In this document: positions 8,772 through 17,379 of the stretch, in pieces
How the letters are laid out: each line of letters opens with the position of its first letter
Position numbering within the stretch: the stretch's first letter is position 1
NCBI GenBank assembly: GCA_016713305.1
Contig: JADJPK010000004.1
Coordinates: forward strand, 744,001 to 808,000
DNA length: 64,000 nt
Source of the DNA: Betaproteobacteria bacterium
GTDB taxonomy: Bacteria; Pseudomonadota; Gammaproteobacteria; Burkholderiales; Ga0077523
Direction of reading: 5' to 3'
Notes under the pieces: model-generated
What the model was told of the DNA's origin: nothing
What the model saw: the letters and a program-made list of their open reading frames with translations, nothing else
Databases searched by the model: none
Program-made: the position numbers and the translations under genes

Positions 8772-9842
8772 ATGTCGACCGTCCTGCATTCGGCCTCGCG
8801 CCGGTCCGCGTTGATCGCTGCTGCGACGGTAGGTTACGTCGTTGTGGTGATCATCGCCAGCGCCTATCCCCTGTCCGGCTGGCGTCTGCCCGATCGGCAG
8901 CTCCTCTGGCTGCAACTGGGAGAGTGGCCGCGGTACTACACCTACTCCGACGTCATCGCCAACGTGCTGGCCTACGTGCCGGTGGGGGGGCTCCTCACTT
9001 GGTGGCTGCGCCACCGCTTGGGTCCGGTGCGCGCGGCGGGACTGGCGATGGTCATGGCGGGCGCGCTGTCCTTCGCTCTCGAGGTCTTTCAGGGCACGCT
9101 CCCGTCTCGCGTGACGTCGGGGCTGGATGTTTTCTGCAACACGGTGGGAGGCATCGTGGGGGCCTGGCTGGGCCTGGCATGGAACGTCCCCGGCACGAGA
9201 CATTCCGCGCTCGGCCGGTGGCGCGAGAACGAGGTTGCGGAGGGGATCGCCGGAGATGCCGCCCTCGTCCTGCTTGCCTATTGGCTCTTCCTGCAGTTCA
9301 GACCGGACGTCTGGCTGTTCGCGCTCGGCGATTTCCGCCGCATCCTTTCGATGCCCGCCGGCGAATATTCGGTGCTGAACCACGTCCTGCTCGAAGCGGC
9401 CGCCACTTGCGTGGGTTTGGCCGCCGTTGCCGGATTCTGCGCCTGCTTCGCGCGAAAACGTCCATGGAGATGGTTCATCGCACTGTCCGTGACGGGCATT
9501 CTGGTCCATAGCAGCGCGACCTGGCTGTATTTCGAACAACGCGATCCTGTCCTCTGGTTCACGCCGGGCAATGCGGCCGGCCTGATCGCCGGTGTCGGTC
9601 TCGGATCCGTCGTCTGCAGGCTGCCATTCCGGTCGGTTCTTTCCGTCACCTTCACGGCCATCGTCGTCGCAGCGGCACTCGTGAGTGCGGCGCCCGCGAA
9701 TCCCTATGGCCCCTCCGGCTATGGCCCGCCAAGCCGTCCGGGCCATCTGCGAAACATCGCGGGCACGACCGAAGTCCTGGGGGCACTGTGGCCACTGCTT
9801 GCCATCGGAGCGCTCGCCGCACGGGGACGCAGCGTTCGCTGA
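8772..9842 (+). CDS. VanZ-like integral membrane protein
   Basis: Membrane protein of 356 residues with about nine to ten hydrophobic segments. The N-terminal half matches the VanZ-like pattern: a polar segment 'DVIANVLAYVPVGGLL', then 'SFALEVFQGTLPSRVTSGLDVFCNTVGGIVGAWLG', in which the Asn and the Glu..Gln residues are the conserved family positions. The second half carries further helices without a recognisable domain. VanZ proteins outside enterococci have no established biochemical role, so no function is proposed beyond membrane location. Confidence 0.8.
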   Translation: MSTVLHSASRRSALIAAATVGYVVVVIIASAYPLSGWRLPDRQLLWLQLGEWPRYYTYSDVIANVLAYVPVGGLLTWWLRHRLGPVRAAGLAMVMAGALSFALEVFQGTLPSRVTSGLDVFCNTVGGIVGAWLGLAWNVPGTRHSALGRWRENEVAEGIAGDAALVLLAYWLFLQFRPDVWLFALGDFRRILSMPAGEYSVLNHVLLEAAATCVGLAAVAGFCACFARKRPWRWFIALSVTGILVHSSATWLYFEQRDPVLWFTPGNAAGLIAGVGLGSVVCRLPFRSVLSVTFTAIVVAAALVSAAPANPYGPSGYGPPSRPGHLRNIAGTTEVLGALWPLLAIGALAARGRSVR

Positions 9843-9868
9843 CGGGGGCCACGGAGTATCACGCGCCC

Positions 9869-9897
9869 ATGACGGGGCGGGTCCCAGTCCTTAGAAT
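9869..9897 (+). promoter_or_regulatory. Candidate sigma-70 promoter for the ferredoxin gene
   Basis: ATGACG (9869-9874) and TAGAAT (9892-9897) are separated by 17 bp, with four of six and five of six matches to consensus. The predicted transcript start is about 20 bp before the ferredoxin ATG. Confidence 0.5.
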
Positions 9898-9926
9898 CGA
9901 ACCTTTGCGACGCGCAAGGCCCCGCG

Positions 9927-10238
9927 ATGAGCTACTACGAACACCACGTTTTCTTCTGTTGCAACCAGCGGGATGATCCCAACCGCGCCTGCTGCGCCAA
10001 CCAGGGTGCGTCCGACATGCGCGACTATGCCAAGGCCAGGATCAAGTCCCTGGGACTGGCAGGCCGGGGCAAGGTGCGGATCAACATGGCGGGCTGCCTG
10101 GACCGCTGCGAGGAGGGTCCCGTCGTCGTCGTCTACCCCGAGGAAGTCTGGTACACGTACGTCGACCGGAGCGACATCGACGAGATCATCGAGGAGCATC
10201 TGCAGCACGGGCGCGTCGTCGAGCGTCTTAAGATCTGA
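9927..10238 (+). CDS. Thioredoxin-like [2Fe-2S] ferredoxin
   Basis: Small electron-transfer protein of 103 residues. Candidate cluster ligands are the pairs Cys11/Cys12 and Cys22/Cys23 near the start and Cys57/Cys61 in 'NMAGCLDRCEEGP', a motif typical of the thioredoxin-fold (Shethna-type) [2Fe-2S] ferredoxins. The partner is unknown. The stop overlaps the start of the next gene (TGATG), so the hydrolase is translationally coupled to it. Confidence 0.85.
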   Translation: MSYYEHHVFFCCNQRDDPNRACCANQGASDMRDYAKARIKSLGLAGRGKVRINMAGCLDRCEEGPVVVVYPEEVWYTYVDRSDIDEIIEEHLQHGRVVERLKI

Positions 10239-10852
10239 TGCTTGCCGGCACGCGGCGGCAGCTCATCCCGGGACCGGCCGGGACGCTCGAGGCGGCCATC
10301 ACCCTGCCCGCTGCGGATCCGTCGGGGATGGTCCTCATTGCGCACCCCCACCCGTTGTACGGCGGAACCATGGAGAACAAGGTGGTCCAGACGATCGCCC
10401 GCACGTTCGTCTCGCTGGGATTCGTGGCCTTCCGGGTCAATTTCCGGGGTGTGGGCGAGAGCGAGGGCGTGTTCGACGACGGGCGCGGAGAACTGGACGA
10501 CTTCCGTGCCCTGGCAGCGTTCGCGCAAGGCCTCCACCCGGGGCTGCCGCTGTCCCTGGCAGGTTTCTCCTTCGGGGGTTACGTCGTCTCCCATCTGGCA
10601 CGCGAGCTCTCGCCTCGCCATCTGGTACTTGCCGCCCCTGCCGTGGGCCGGTTCCCGGTGAGCGACGTGCCAGAACACACGCTGGTCGTGCACGGAGAGG
10701 AAGACGACGTCGTTTCCCTGCAGGACGTTCTGGCATGGGCCCGGCCGCAGAAGCTTCCCGTGGTGGTGATCCCGGGTGCAGGCCATTTCTTTCACGGCGA
10801 TCTCCTGAAGCTCCAGCGCATCATCCGCAGCTGCAGGTCCGAGGCCGATTGA
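10238..10852 (+). CDS. Alpha/beta hydrolase (COG2945 type)
   Basis: Cytoplasmic alpha/beta hydrolase, 204 residues. The oxyanion-hole region 'IAHPHPLYGGTMENKVV' and 'NFRGVGESEG' are diagnostic of this small dienelactone-hydrolase-related family. The nucleophile elbow is G-F-S111-F-G. The late blocks 'VVHGEEDDVV' and 'VIPGAGHFFHG' supply the acid and His of the triad. Substrate unknown. The conserved coupling to the preceding ferredoxin may only reflect compact packing. Confidence 0.85.
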   Translation: MLAGTRRQLIPGPAGTLEAAITLPAADPSGMVLIAHPHPLYGGTMENKVVQTIARTFVSLGFVAFRVNFRGVGESEGVFDDGRGELDDFRALAAFAQGLHPGLPLSLAGFSFGGYVVSHLARELSPRHLVLAAPAVGRFPVSDVPEHTLVVHGEEDDVVSLQDVLAWARPQKLPVVVIPGAGHFFHGDLLKLQRIIRSCRSEAD

Positions 10853-10883
10853 CGGGGCCTGCCAACGCACGCTACTCATCGAC

Positions 10884-11300
10884 ATGTCCATGCTTCTGGT
10901 CAAATCCTTCCATATCGTCTTCGTGACGTCCTGGTTCGCCGGCCTCTTCTATCTGCCGAGGATCTTCGTCAACCTGGCTCTGGAGCAGGACCAGGCCGCG
11001 CGAGCCAGACTGCTCGTCATGTCCCGCAAGCTGTACCGGTTCATGACGATCCTCGCCATCCCTGCACTCGCGCTCGGCCTGTGGCTTTGGCTGGGCTTCG
11101 GAATCGGGGGGGGCTGGATGCACGCCAAGCTGCTGCTGGTGGCCGTCCTGCTGGGATACCACCACGGATGCGGTCGATTGCTGAAGCGGTTCGAGGCAGG
11201 CACCGACACACGCTCCCACGTCTGGTATCGCTGGTTCAACGAGTTGCCGGTGCTGCTGCTGCTGGCTGTCGTCCTGCTGGTCGTCACGAAGCCATTCTGA
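10884..11300 (+). CDS. hemJ: Protoporphyrinogen IX oxidase HemJ-like membrane protein
   Basis: Four-helix inner-membrane protein of 138 residues, the expected length for HemJ. It catalyses the oxidation of protoporphyrinogen IX to protoporphyrin IX in haem synthesis. The two residues known to be essential in the family are present: His10 in 'SFHIVFVTSWFAGLFYLPR' and Lys82 in 'GWMHAKLLLV'. It belongs to the HemJ/CopD-like group and could be mis-called as CopD, but the 'WFAGLFYLPRIFV' block is HemJ-like. Confidence 0.82.
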   Translation: MSMLLVKSFHIVFVTSWFAGLFYLPRIFVNLALEQDQAARARLLVMSRKLYRFMTILAIPALALGLWLWLGFGIGGGWMHAKLLLVAVLLGYHHGCGRLLKRFEAGTDTRSHVWYRWFNELPVLLLLAVVLLVVTKPF

Positions 11301-11311
11301 GCGGGGCGGAG

Positions 11312-11404
11312 ATGTCCGCAAGGATCGAGACCGACGAGAAGGCCCTGGCCGAGGGGACGAAGGGTCGCATCGTGCGTCTGCAACGCCGGGTTCCGCGCCC
11401 ATGA
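11312..11404 (+). CDS. Possible 30-residue ORF upstream of the HIRAN gene
   Basis: A short frame (MSARIETDEKALAEGTKGRI, continuing with Arg-rich sequence) begins 12 bp after hemJ and its stop overlaps the HIRAN start codon (ATGA). No good ribosome site precedes it. The overlap is what a leader peptide for translational coupling would look like, since the HIRAN gene itself has no visible Shine-Dalgarno. This may be chance. Confidence 0.25.
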   Translation: MSARIETDEKALAEGTKGRIVRLQRRVPRP

Positions 11405-11856
11405 GCATGCATTCCGCCGGGGCGCCCTGCCCGCGTCCTGGAACTCGCTCGCTGCATCGCCGGCCATGCTGGCGAAGCCTCGTGGCGGAAACCTGCCTCG
11501 CGCTGGCCTTCCTGTGTCCGGCGGGCGCACCTGCCGCAGAAGCCGCCGGCGCGCGGGTCCTGCTGCAGACCTCCCTCGTGGCCGGTCTCGCGCATCATGA
11601 CGCCAAGGACGTCTGGGAAGCACTGCGCGTGGGCGATATGTTGAATCTGGTGCGGCAGGACGCGAACGTTCACGACATGAACGCCGTGGTCGTCACCTGG
11701 AACGGCAGGATGCTGGGTTATTTGCCGAAAAGCGACAATGCGGACGTCGCCCGCATGATCGATCGCGGCCAGCCTTTGCAGGCCCGCATCCGTTCCATCG
11801 CGAAATATCGCAACCACCGCCGCAAACTCGAGATCGACGTCTTCATGGCCTGGTAG
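11401..11856 (+). CDS. Exported HIRAN-domain protein
   Basis: Protein of 151 residues with an N-terminal signal-like segment ('LVAETCLALAFLCPAGAPAAEA', ending at about residue 42) followed by a single HIRAN domain: 'LLQTSLVAGLAHHDA', 'LRVGDMLNLVRQDANVHDMNAVVV', 'GRMLGYLPKSDNADVARMIDRG'. HIRAN domains are best known from eukaryotic HLTF/Rad5 helicases, where they bind 3' DNA ends, so an exported stand-alone copy is surprising for a DNA-binding fold. Function unknown. The long basic N-terminus before the hydrophobic core makes the true start uncertain; a later start within the first 30 residues is possible. Confidence 0.75.
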   Translation: MSMHSAGAPCPRPGTRSLHRRPCWRSLVAETCLALAFLCPAGAPAAEAAGARVLLQTSLVAGLAHHDAKDVWEALRVGDMLNLVRQDANVHDMNAVVVTWNGRMLGYLPKSDNADVARMIDRGQPLQARIRSIAKYRNHRRKLEIDVFMAW

Positions 11857-11953
11857 GCCACCTCGCTCAAGTCGGGGCGTTCGCGGACGTTAAGCCTGTG
11901 GCGTGTGTCCTTTGTCCGGTAAGGATGCATCCAGATTCAACGCGGAGCCTCCC

Positions 11954-13594
11954 ATGCCGTTCAGAAACCTCACCATCCGCAGCAAGCTGCTCATCCTCCT
12001 GGTCATTGGCGCGATCGGAGTGGCCGCCATCGCCGCGATCTCGCTGTTCGAGCAGCGGCGCACACTGATCGAGGACCGCAAGGTCAAGACGCAGCACATC
12101 GTGGAATCCGCCTACGGAGTGCTCGCACACTTCGACAGGCTGGCGCAGTCGGGAAAGATGCCTCCGGACGAAGCCAGGAAGGCCGCGGCCGACACGCTGC
12201 GTGCACTGCGCTACGGCGGGAAGGAGTACTACTGGATCCACGATCTCGACCACCGCGTGATCATGCATCCCACCAAGCCTGAGTTCGAGGGGCAGATCAA
12301 GTCCGATCTGCAGGATCCGCATGGCAAGTACGTGTATCGCGAGATGGTCAATCTGGTGAAGCGCGACGGAGAGGGATTCGTTGGTTACAGCTGGCCGAAG
12401 CCCGGCAGCACCGATCCAGTGGAGAAGATCTCGTACGTGAAGCTGTACCAGCCGTGGGGCTGGATCGTGGGTTCCGGCATCTATCTGGACGACGTCAACG
12501 CCATCTTTCTCGCGACAGCGCTGCGCATGGCCATCGCGCTGGGAATCGCCTCGGTCGTGATCGGGGGCGTCATGCTGTCCCTCATGCGCGGGATCGCCCG
12601 CCCCATCGAAGCGCTGCGTACCTTCGGCCGCACGATGCACGAAGTGGGTTCCGACGGCGATCTGTCGCGGCGCATTCCGGTCGAGGGGGGCGACGAGATC
12701 GCGGACGTCATGCACGAGTTCAACCGGCTGATGGACAGCTTCCAGAGCAGCATGAGGGGCGTGTTTTCCAGCCTCGATCACGTGACCTCGGCCAGTGCGA
12801 CGCTGCTCCACAAGTGCAGCGCCATGAACGACGCCTCGGCCATACAGAGCCGCGATGCGGCCTCGACTGCGGCTTCCGTGGAACAGATGACCGCGAACAT
12901 CAACTGCATCGCCGAGAGCACCCGCGAGGCGGAGGACGTCCTGGGGCAGGCCCGAGCGTGCGCGGCGGATGGAGAGAGGAACATTCATGCAGTGACCGGC
13001 GAAATCCAGCGCCTGGCCAGCAACGTCCAGGAATCCGCGGATACGATCCAGACACTCGGCAGCCGTTCCCAGGAGATCACCGGCATCGTGCGGGTGATCA
13101 AGGACATCGCGGACCAGACCAATCTGCTGGCCCTCAATGCCGCCATCGAAGCGGCACGCGCAGGCGAGCAAGGCCGCGGTTTTGCCGTGGTGGCAGACGA
13201 GGTGCGCAAGCTCGCCGAACGTGCGGCAACGGCCACCACCGAAATCAGCACGGTCATCAGCGCCATCCAGACGGACACCACGCGGGCCGTCGAGGCGATG
13301 CGCGCGGGAAGCGCCACGGCGCAGGATGGCGTCACGCAGGTCGAGGCCGCCGCCGCTTCCATGACCCGTATCGTCGAGAGCACGCAGAAGATCCTCTCCC
13401 TCACGAGCGAGATCGCCGGTGCGATCCGTCAGCAGACGGATGCGGGCCGCGAAATGGCACGTTACTCCGAGGATATCGCCGCCCGCGCAGCCACGAACAA
13501 CGGTGTAAGTCACGAGGCGTTGCAGGAAGCCAATGCGCTGGCTTCGAGCGCCCGCGTGCTGGCTTCCTCGGTGGGCCATTTCAAGGTCGCGTGA
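11954..13594 (+). CDS. Methyl-accepting chemotaxis protein with single Cache domain
   Basis: Chemoreceptor of 546 residues. Order of domains: helix 1 at about residues 12-34; periplasmic single-Cache domain ('EYYWIHDLDHRVIMHP', 'DGEGFVGYSWPKPG', 'YQPWGWIVGSGIYLDDV') to about residue 185; helix 2; HAMP ('RPIEALRTFGRTMHEV'); and a cytoplasmic coiled-coil signalling domain whose tip holds 'VVADEVRKLAERA' (about residues 412-424), the site contacting CheA and CheW. There is no C-terminal NWETF-type CheR/CheB tether. ATG 11954 is chosen over the upstream in-frame start because GGAG lies just before it. Such Cache domains often bind small organic acids; the ligand is not predictable. Confidence 0.93.
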   Translation: MPFRNLTIRSKLLILLVIGAIGVAAIAAISLFEQRRTLIEDRKVKTQHIVESAYGVLAHFDRLAQSGKMPPDEARKAAADTLRALRYGGKEYYWIHDLDHRVIMHPTKPEFEGQIKSDLQDPHGKYVYREMVNLVKRDGEGFVGYSWPKPGSTDPVEKISYVKLYQPWGWIVGSGIYLDDVNAIFLATALRMAIALGIASVVIGGVMLSLMRGIARPIEALRTFGRTMHEVGSDGDLSRRIPVEGGDEIADVMHEFNRLMDSFQSSMRGVFSSLDHVTSASATLLHKCSAMNDASAIQSRDAASTAASVEQMTANINCIAESTREAEDVLGQARACAADGERNIHAVTGEIQRLASNVQESADTIQTLGSRSQEITGIVRVIKDIADQTNLLALNAAIEAARAGEQGRGFAVVADEVRKLAERAATATTEISTVISAIQTDTTRAVEAMRAGSATAQDGVTQVEAAAASMTRIVESTQKILSLTSEIAGAIRQQTDAGREMARYSEDIAARAATNNGVSHEALQEANALASSARVLASSVGHFKVA

Positions 13595-13675
13595 CGCCGC
13601 GGCCTGCGTCTGCCGCGCGCGACGCGGATCAATCGCCATCCGCTCGTGTGAGCGCCGGCGGGCGATAATGGCGGC

Positions 13676-14908
13676 ATGCCGCTACGCCAAAGAAATCACG
13701 ATACCCGACCGGGTCCCCGCGAGGACCGCTTCTTCTGCCCCTGCCCCCGCGGTCTCGAGGGAGCGCTGGCTGCCGAACTGATCGACCTGGGAATCGCCAG
13801 CCCCGAAGTGGTTCCGGGCGGGGTCGCGTTTGCCGGCCGATGGACCGATTGCTACCGCGTCAACCTCTGGAGTCGCATCGCCAGCCGGGTGCTGTGGCGG
13901 GTTGGAGGGGCACGATATCGCGATGAGGACGATGTCTACCGTGCGGCCTCGGCACTGGGCTGGCCGGACTGGTTTCAGGTGGGGCAGACGATCCGGGTGA
14001 ACGTCGCGGCCGTGGCGAGCCCCCTGCGCAGCATCGAGTTCATCACGCTGCGAATCAAGGATGCCGTGTGCGACAGGTTCCGGGCTCATTGCGGGTCGCG
14101 TCCCAGCGTGGATACGGCAAGCCCCGACGTACGGATCCACGTGTTCCTGACCGACCGCGAGGCGACGTTCTATCTGGATACCTCCGGCGAAGCGCTGTTC
14201 AAGCGCGGATCGCGCAGGGAAGTGACGGAAGCGCCGTTGCGAGAGAACCTGGCCGCCGGGATCCTCCGGTTGACCGGTTGGCACCCCGGCGAACCGCTCC
14301 TGGACCCCATGTGTGGAGGCGGAACCTTCCTGGCGGAGGCCGCCCAGATCGCACTGGGCCTCGCGCCCGGGGCGGGACGGCGATTCGGGTTCGAACAACT
14401 GTCGGTCTTCGAACCGGAACCATGGAAGCAGGCGCGGGCTGACGCGATGTCCCGGGCGGCAAACGTGTTCCGGCCGCAGATCTTCGGATCGGACATCGAT
14501 CCGGCGGCGATCGAAGCCGCCCGGACGAACCTGCGCGCAGCGGGCGTTCTGGACTTCGTCACGCTGGAATGCGCAGACGCCACATTGCGTGAAGCCCCTG
14601 CGCCGTCAGGCGTGCTGGTGGCCAATCCGCCCTACGGCGTGCGTATCGGCGATCGCCAGAACCTGCAGGCGCTCTATCCCAAGCTGGGTGACGCCCTCAA
14701 GCAGCGCTTCGCAGGCTGGCGCGCCTACATCTTCAGCGCCGACCTGGAACTGCCGCGTCACATCCGTCTGAAGGCCTCGAAACGCACCCCTCTTTTCAAC
14801 GGTCCGCTCGAGTGCCGTCTGTTCGAATACCGCATGGTGAGCGGCGCCCTTCGGAGGGAAACCAGACCCGGTCCGGATGCAGAGCCACCCCCAGGGCAGG
14901 CTGATTGA
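13676..14908 (+). CDS. rlmL: 23S rRNA guanine-N2 methyltransferase, RlmL half
   Basis: SAM-dependent RNA methyltransferase of 410 residues. It has an N-terminal ferredoxin-like/THUMP region ('FFCPCPRGLEGALAAEL', 'DTASPDVRIHVFLTDREATFYLDTSG') and a Rossmann methyltransferase domain with 'DPMCGGGTF' (residues 210-218) and the catalytic NPPYG (317-321) typical of N2-guanine or N6-adenine enzymes. The length corresponds to the RlmL (m2G2445) half of the bifunctional E. coli RlmKL; no RlmK half follows, which is usual outside Enterobacteria. Confidence 0.85.
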   Translation: MPLRQRNHDTRPGPREDRFFCPCPRGLEGALAAELIDLGIASPEVVPGGVAFAGRWTDCYRVNLWSRIASRVLWRVGGARYRDEDDVYRAASALGWPDWFQVGQTIRVNVAAVASPLRSIEFITLRIKDAVCDRFRAHCGSRPSVDTASPDVRIHVFLTDREATFYLDTSGEALFKRGSRREVTEAPLRENLAAGILRLTGWHPGEPLLDPMCGGGTFLAEAAQIALGLAPGAGRRFGFEQLSVFEPEPWKQARADAMSRAANVFRPQIFGSDIDPAAIEAARTNLRAAGVLDFVTLECADATLREAPAPSGVLVANPPYGVRIGDRQNLQALYPKLGDALKQRFAGWRAYIFSADLELPRHIRLKASKRTPLFNGPLECRLFEYRMVSGALRRETRPGPDAEPPPGQAD

Positions 14909-15071
14909 CACGCTGCTGCAGATTGCCGATCGAGTCCTGGGCAGCCTTGCTGGCGCGACGCGAGCGATGAGGGCACGCCGCCCGGGTTCGGCGATGGCGA
15001 GCGCCGGCGGGCGATGGTCCCGGGCTCTCGAGGCGGCACCCGGGAGAATTGCGTCCCGAGGAGACCGGCGG

Positions 15072-16208
15072 TCAGACGATGTTGAGGTGGTCCAGGCCGG
15101 ACATGATGTCCTTCTCCTTGGACTCGTGCCCCTGCAGCTTGATGGCCAGGCGGAGTTCGTTCATGGAATCGGCATTGCGCAGCGCATCCTCGTAGCTGAT
15201 GGCGCCGGCTTCGTACAGATCGAACAGGGCCTGGTCGAACGTCTGCATGCCCAGCTCGCGCGACTTCTTCATGATCTCCTTGATCTCGTGAACGTCGCCC
15301 TTGAAGATGAGATCCGAAATGAGCGGCGAGTTCAGCAGGATCTCGATGGCGGCCGCCCGGCCCTTGCCGTCGCGCTTGGGGATGAGCCGCTGCGAGACCA
15401 TACCCTTGAGATTGAGAGAAAGATCCATCAGCAGCTGAGCCCGGCGCTCTTCCGGGAAGAAGTTGATGATGCGGTCCAGCGCCTGGTTGGAACTGTTGGC
15501 GTGCAGGGTTCCCATGCACAGGTGGCCGGTCTCGGCGAAGGCGATCGCATGTTCCATCGTTTCGCGCTCCCGGATCTCGCCGATGAGGATGACGTCAGGC
15601 GCCTGACGCAGCGTGTTCTTGAGCGCGGCTTCCCACGATTCGGTGTCCACACCGACCTCCCGCTGGGTGACCAGGCAGTTGCGGTGCTCGTGCACGTACT
15701 CGATGGGGTCCTCGATGGTGATGATGTGACCCTGACTGTTCTCGTTGCGGTACCCGATCATCGCGGCAAGTGTCGTCGACTTGCCCGAGCCGGTCGCCCC
15801 GACCACGATGACCAGTCCCCGCTTGGTCATCACCACATCCTTCAGGGTGTCGGGCAGGCCGAGTTCCTCGATGCGCGGAATCGACGTGTTGATGGTCCGC
15901 AGCACGAGCCCCACGCGCGCCTGCTGGACAAAGGCATTCACGCGGAACCGGCCGATGCCCGGCGGGTTGATCGCGAAGTTGCATTCCTTGGATTTCTCGA
16001 ACTCCGCGGCTTGGCGATCGTTCATGATCGCCCGGGCGAGTTCCTGGGTGTGCATGGGCGTGAGGCTCTGGCTGGACACGGGCGTCATCTTGCCGTCCAG
16101 CTTGAACGCCGGGGGAAAGCCCGCCGTCAGAAACAGGTCGGAGGCTTTCTTCGCGACCATCGCGCGCAGCAGATCGTGGACAAACTTGATGGCCTGATCG
16201 CGATCCAT
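15072..16208 (-). CDS. pilU: Type IV pilus retraction ATPase PilU
   Basis: Hexameric secretion-type ATPase, 378 residues. N-terminal PAS-like domain ('KASDLFLTAGFPPAFKLDG'), then Walker A GATGSGKST (137-145), the Asp box 'IITIEDPIEYVHEH', Walker B 'DVILIGEIRERETME' and the His box 'HLCMGTLHANSSNQ'. The longer, charged C-terminus and the 'ASDLFLTAGFPPAF' opening separate PilU from PilT. PilU assists PilT in pilus depolymerisation (twitching, DNA uptake). It lies directly downstream of pilT on the same strand. Confidence 0.93.
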   Translation of the reverse strand: MDRDQAIKFVHDLLRAMVAKKASDLFLTAGFPPAFKLDGKMTPVSSQSLTPMHTQELARAIMNDRQAAEFEKSKECNFAINPPGIGRFRVNAFVQQARVGLVLRTINTSIPRIEELGLPDTLKDVVMTKRGLVIVVGATGSGKSTTLAAMIGYRNENSQGHIITIEDPIEYVHEHRNCLVTQREVGVDTESWEAALKNTLRQAPDVILIGEIRERETMEHAIAFAETGHLCMGTLHANSSNQALDRIINFFPEERRAQLLMDLSLNLKGMVSQRLIPKRDGKGRAAAIEILLNSPLISDLIFKGDVHEIKEIMKKSRELGMQTFDQALFDLYEAGAISYEDALRNADSMNELRLAIKLQGHESKEKDIMSGLDHLNIV

Positions 16209-16275
16209 TCCCAGCTTTCCTCCAGATTCGTCCCGATTGCCTCGGCGTCCGGTTGATCGTTGCCTGTTCCCGCGC

Positions 16276-17321
16276 TCAGCCCGGGAACAGGTCCTTGTTC
16301 ACTGCCTTGCCGCGGGCCTCCGCCGCGGCCACGACACCGCGTTGTACCAGACCCTGAAGATTCTGGTCGAGTGTCTGCATGCCGAACTGCTGGCCGGTCT
16401 GGATGGCGGAGTACATCTGGGCCACCTTGTTCTCGCGGATGAGGTTGCGGATGGCGGGAGTGCCGACCATGATCTCATGGGCCGCGACCCGGCCGGTGCC
16501 CTCGCGGGTCTTGAGAAGCGTCTGGGAGATGACCGCTCGCAGCGACTCGGACAGCATCGCGCGCACCATCTCCTTCTCCGCCGCGGGAAACACGTCGATC
16601 ACCCGGTCGATCGTCTTGGCAGCGGAGCTCGTGTGCAGGGTGCCGAACACCAGGTGACCCGTCTCGGCTGCCGTCAGCGCGAGCCGGATGGTTTCGAGAT
16701 CCCGCATCTCGCCGACCAGGATCACGTCGGGGTCTTCCCGCAGGGCCGAACGCAAGGCGTTGGCAAAGGACAGTGTGTGCGGGCCGACCTCGCGCTGGTT
16801 GATGAGGCACTTCTTAGACTCGTGCACGAATTCGATGGGATCCTCGACCGTGAGGATGTGCCCGTACTCGTTCTCGTTGATGTCGTTGACCATGGCCGCC
16901 AGCGTGGTCGACTTGCCGGAACCGGTCGGGCCCGTCACCAGCACGACCCCACGGGGATACTTGGCGATTTCCTTGAAGATGTTCGGCGCCTTCAGATCCT
17001 CGAGGGAAAGCACCTTCGAAGGAATGGTCCGCATGACGGCGCCCGCGCCGCGCTGCTGCACGAATGCATTGACCCGGAAGCGCGCGAGATTCGGGATGGC
17101 GAACGAGAAGTCGCACTCGAGGGTCTCCTCGTACGTCTTGCGCTGCGCGTCGTTCATGATGTCGTAGACCATGGCGTGCACGTCCTTGTGCTCCATGGGC
17201 GGCAGATTGATACGCCGCACGTCACCGTGCACCCGGATCATCGGGGGGGGAGGCCCGCCGAGAGGTGCAGGTCGGACGCCTTGTTCTTGACGACGAAGGC
17301 AAGCAGCTCGGAGATGTCCAT
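16276..17321 (-). CDS. pilT: Type IV pilus retraction ATPase PilT, frameshifted in this sequence
   Basis: Main pilus retraction motor. The N-terminal 27 codons (MDISELLAFVVKNKASDLHL, then SAGLPP) are in one frame; the rest (from 'MIRVHGDVRRINLPP') is in another. The break is at an 8-base G run (17243-17250 on the plus strand); six or nine bases would restore the frame, giving 347 or 348 residues, the normal PilT size. Downstream motifs are intact: Walker A GPTGSGKSTT, Asp box 'ILTVEDPIEFVHES', Walker B 'DVILVGEMRDLET', and His box 'HLVFGTLHTSSA'. Divergent from yggS with 58 bp between starts, a conserved betaproteobacterial arrangement. Confidence 0.9.
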
Positions 17322-17322
17322 C

Positions 17323-17328
17323 TATAAT
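17323..17328 (+). promoter_or_regulatory. Consensus -10 hexamer in the pilT/yggS intergenic
   Basis: A perfect TATAAT lies on the plus strand 51 bp before the yggS start, within the 58-bp divergent gap. No convincing -35 sits at 16-18 bp upstream, so it is only a candidate. Confidence 0.3.
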
Positions 17329-17379
17329 CCTCGTGCGATCGGGAAGCGTAGCGCCAAGAGGAACGGAGAAGCGAGTTAC

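Noticed and set aside
15072..17321. Tandem duplication of a pilus ATPase
   Set aside because: The two genes are distinct paralogues, PilU and PilT, found side by side in most type IV pilus bacteria.
16237..17379. Upstream extension of the yggS frame through pilT
   Set aside because: The frame is open by chance on the antisense of pilT; YggS family members begin at about 17380 and a ribosome site is present there.
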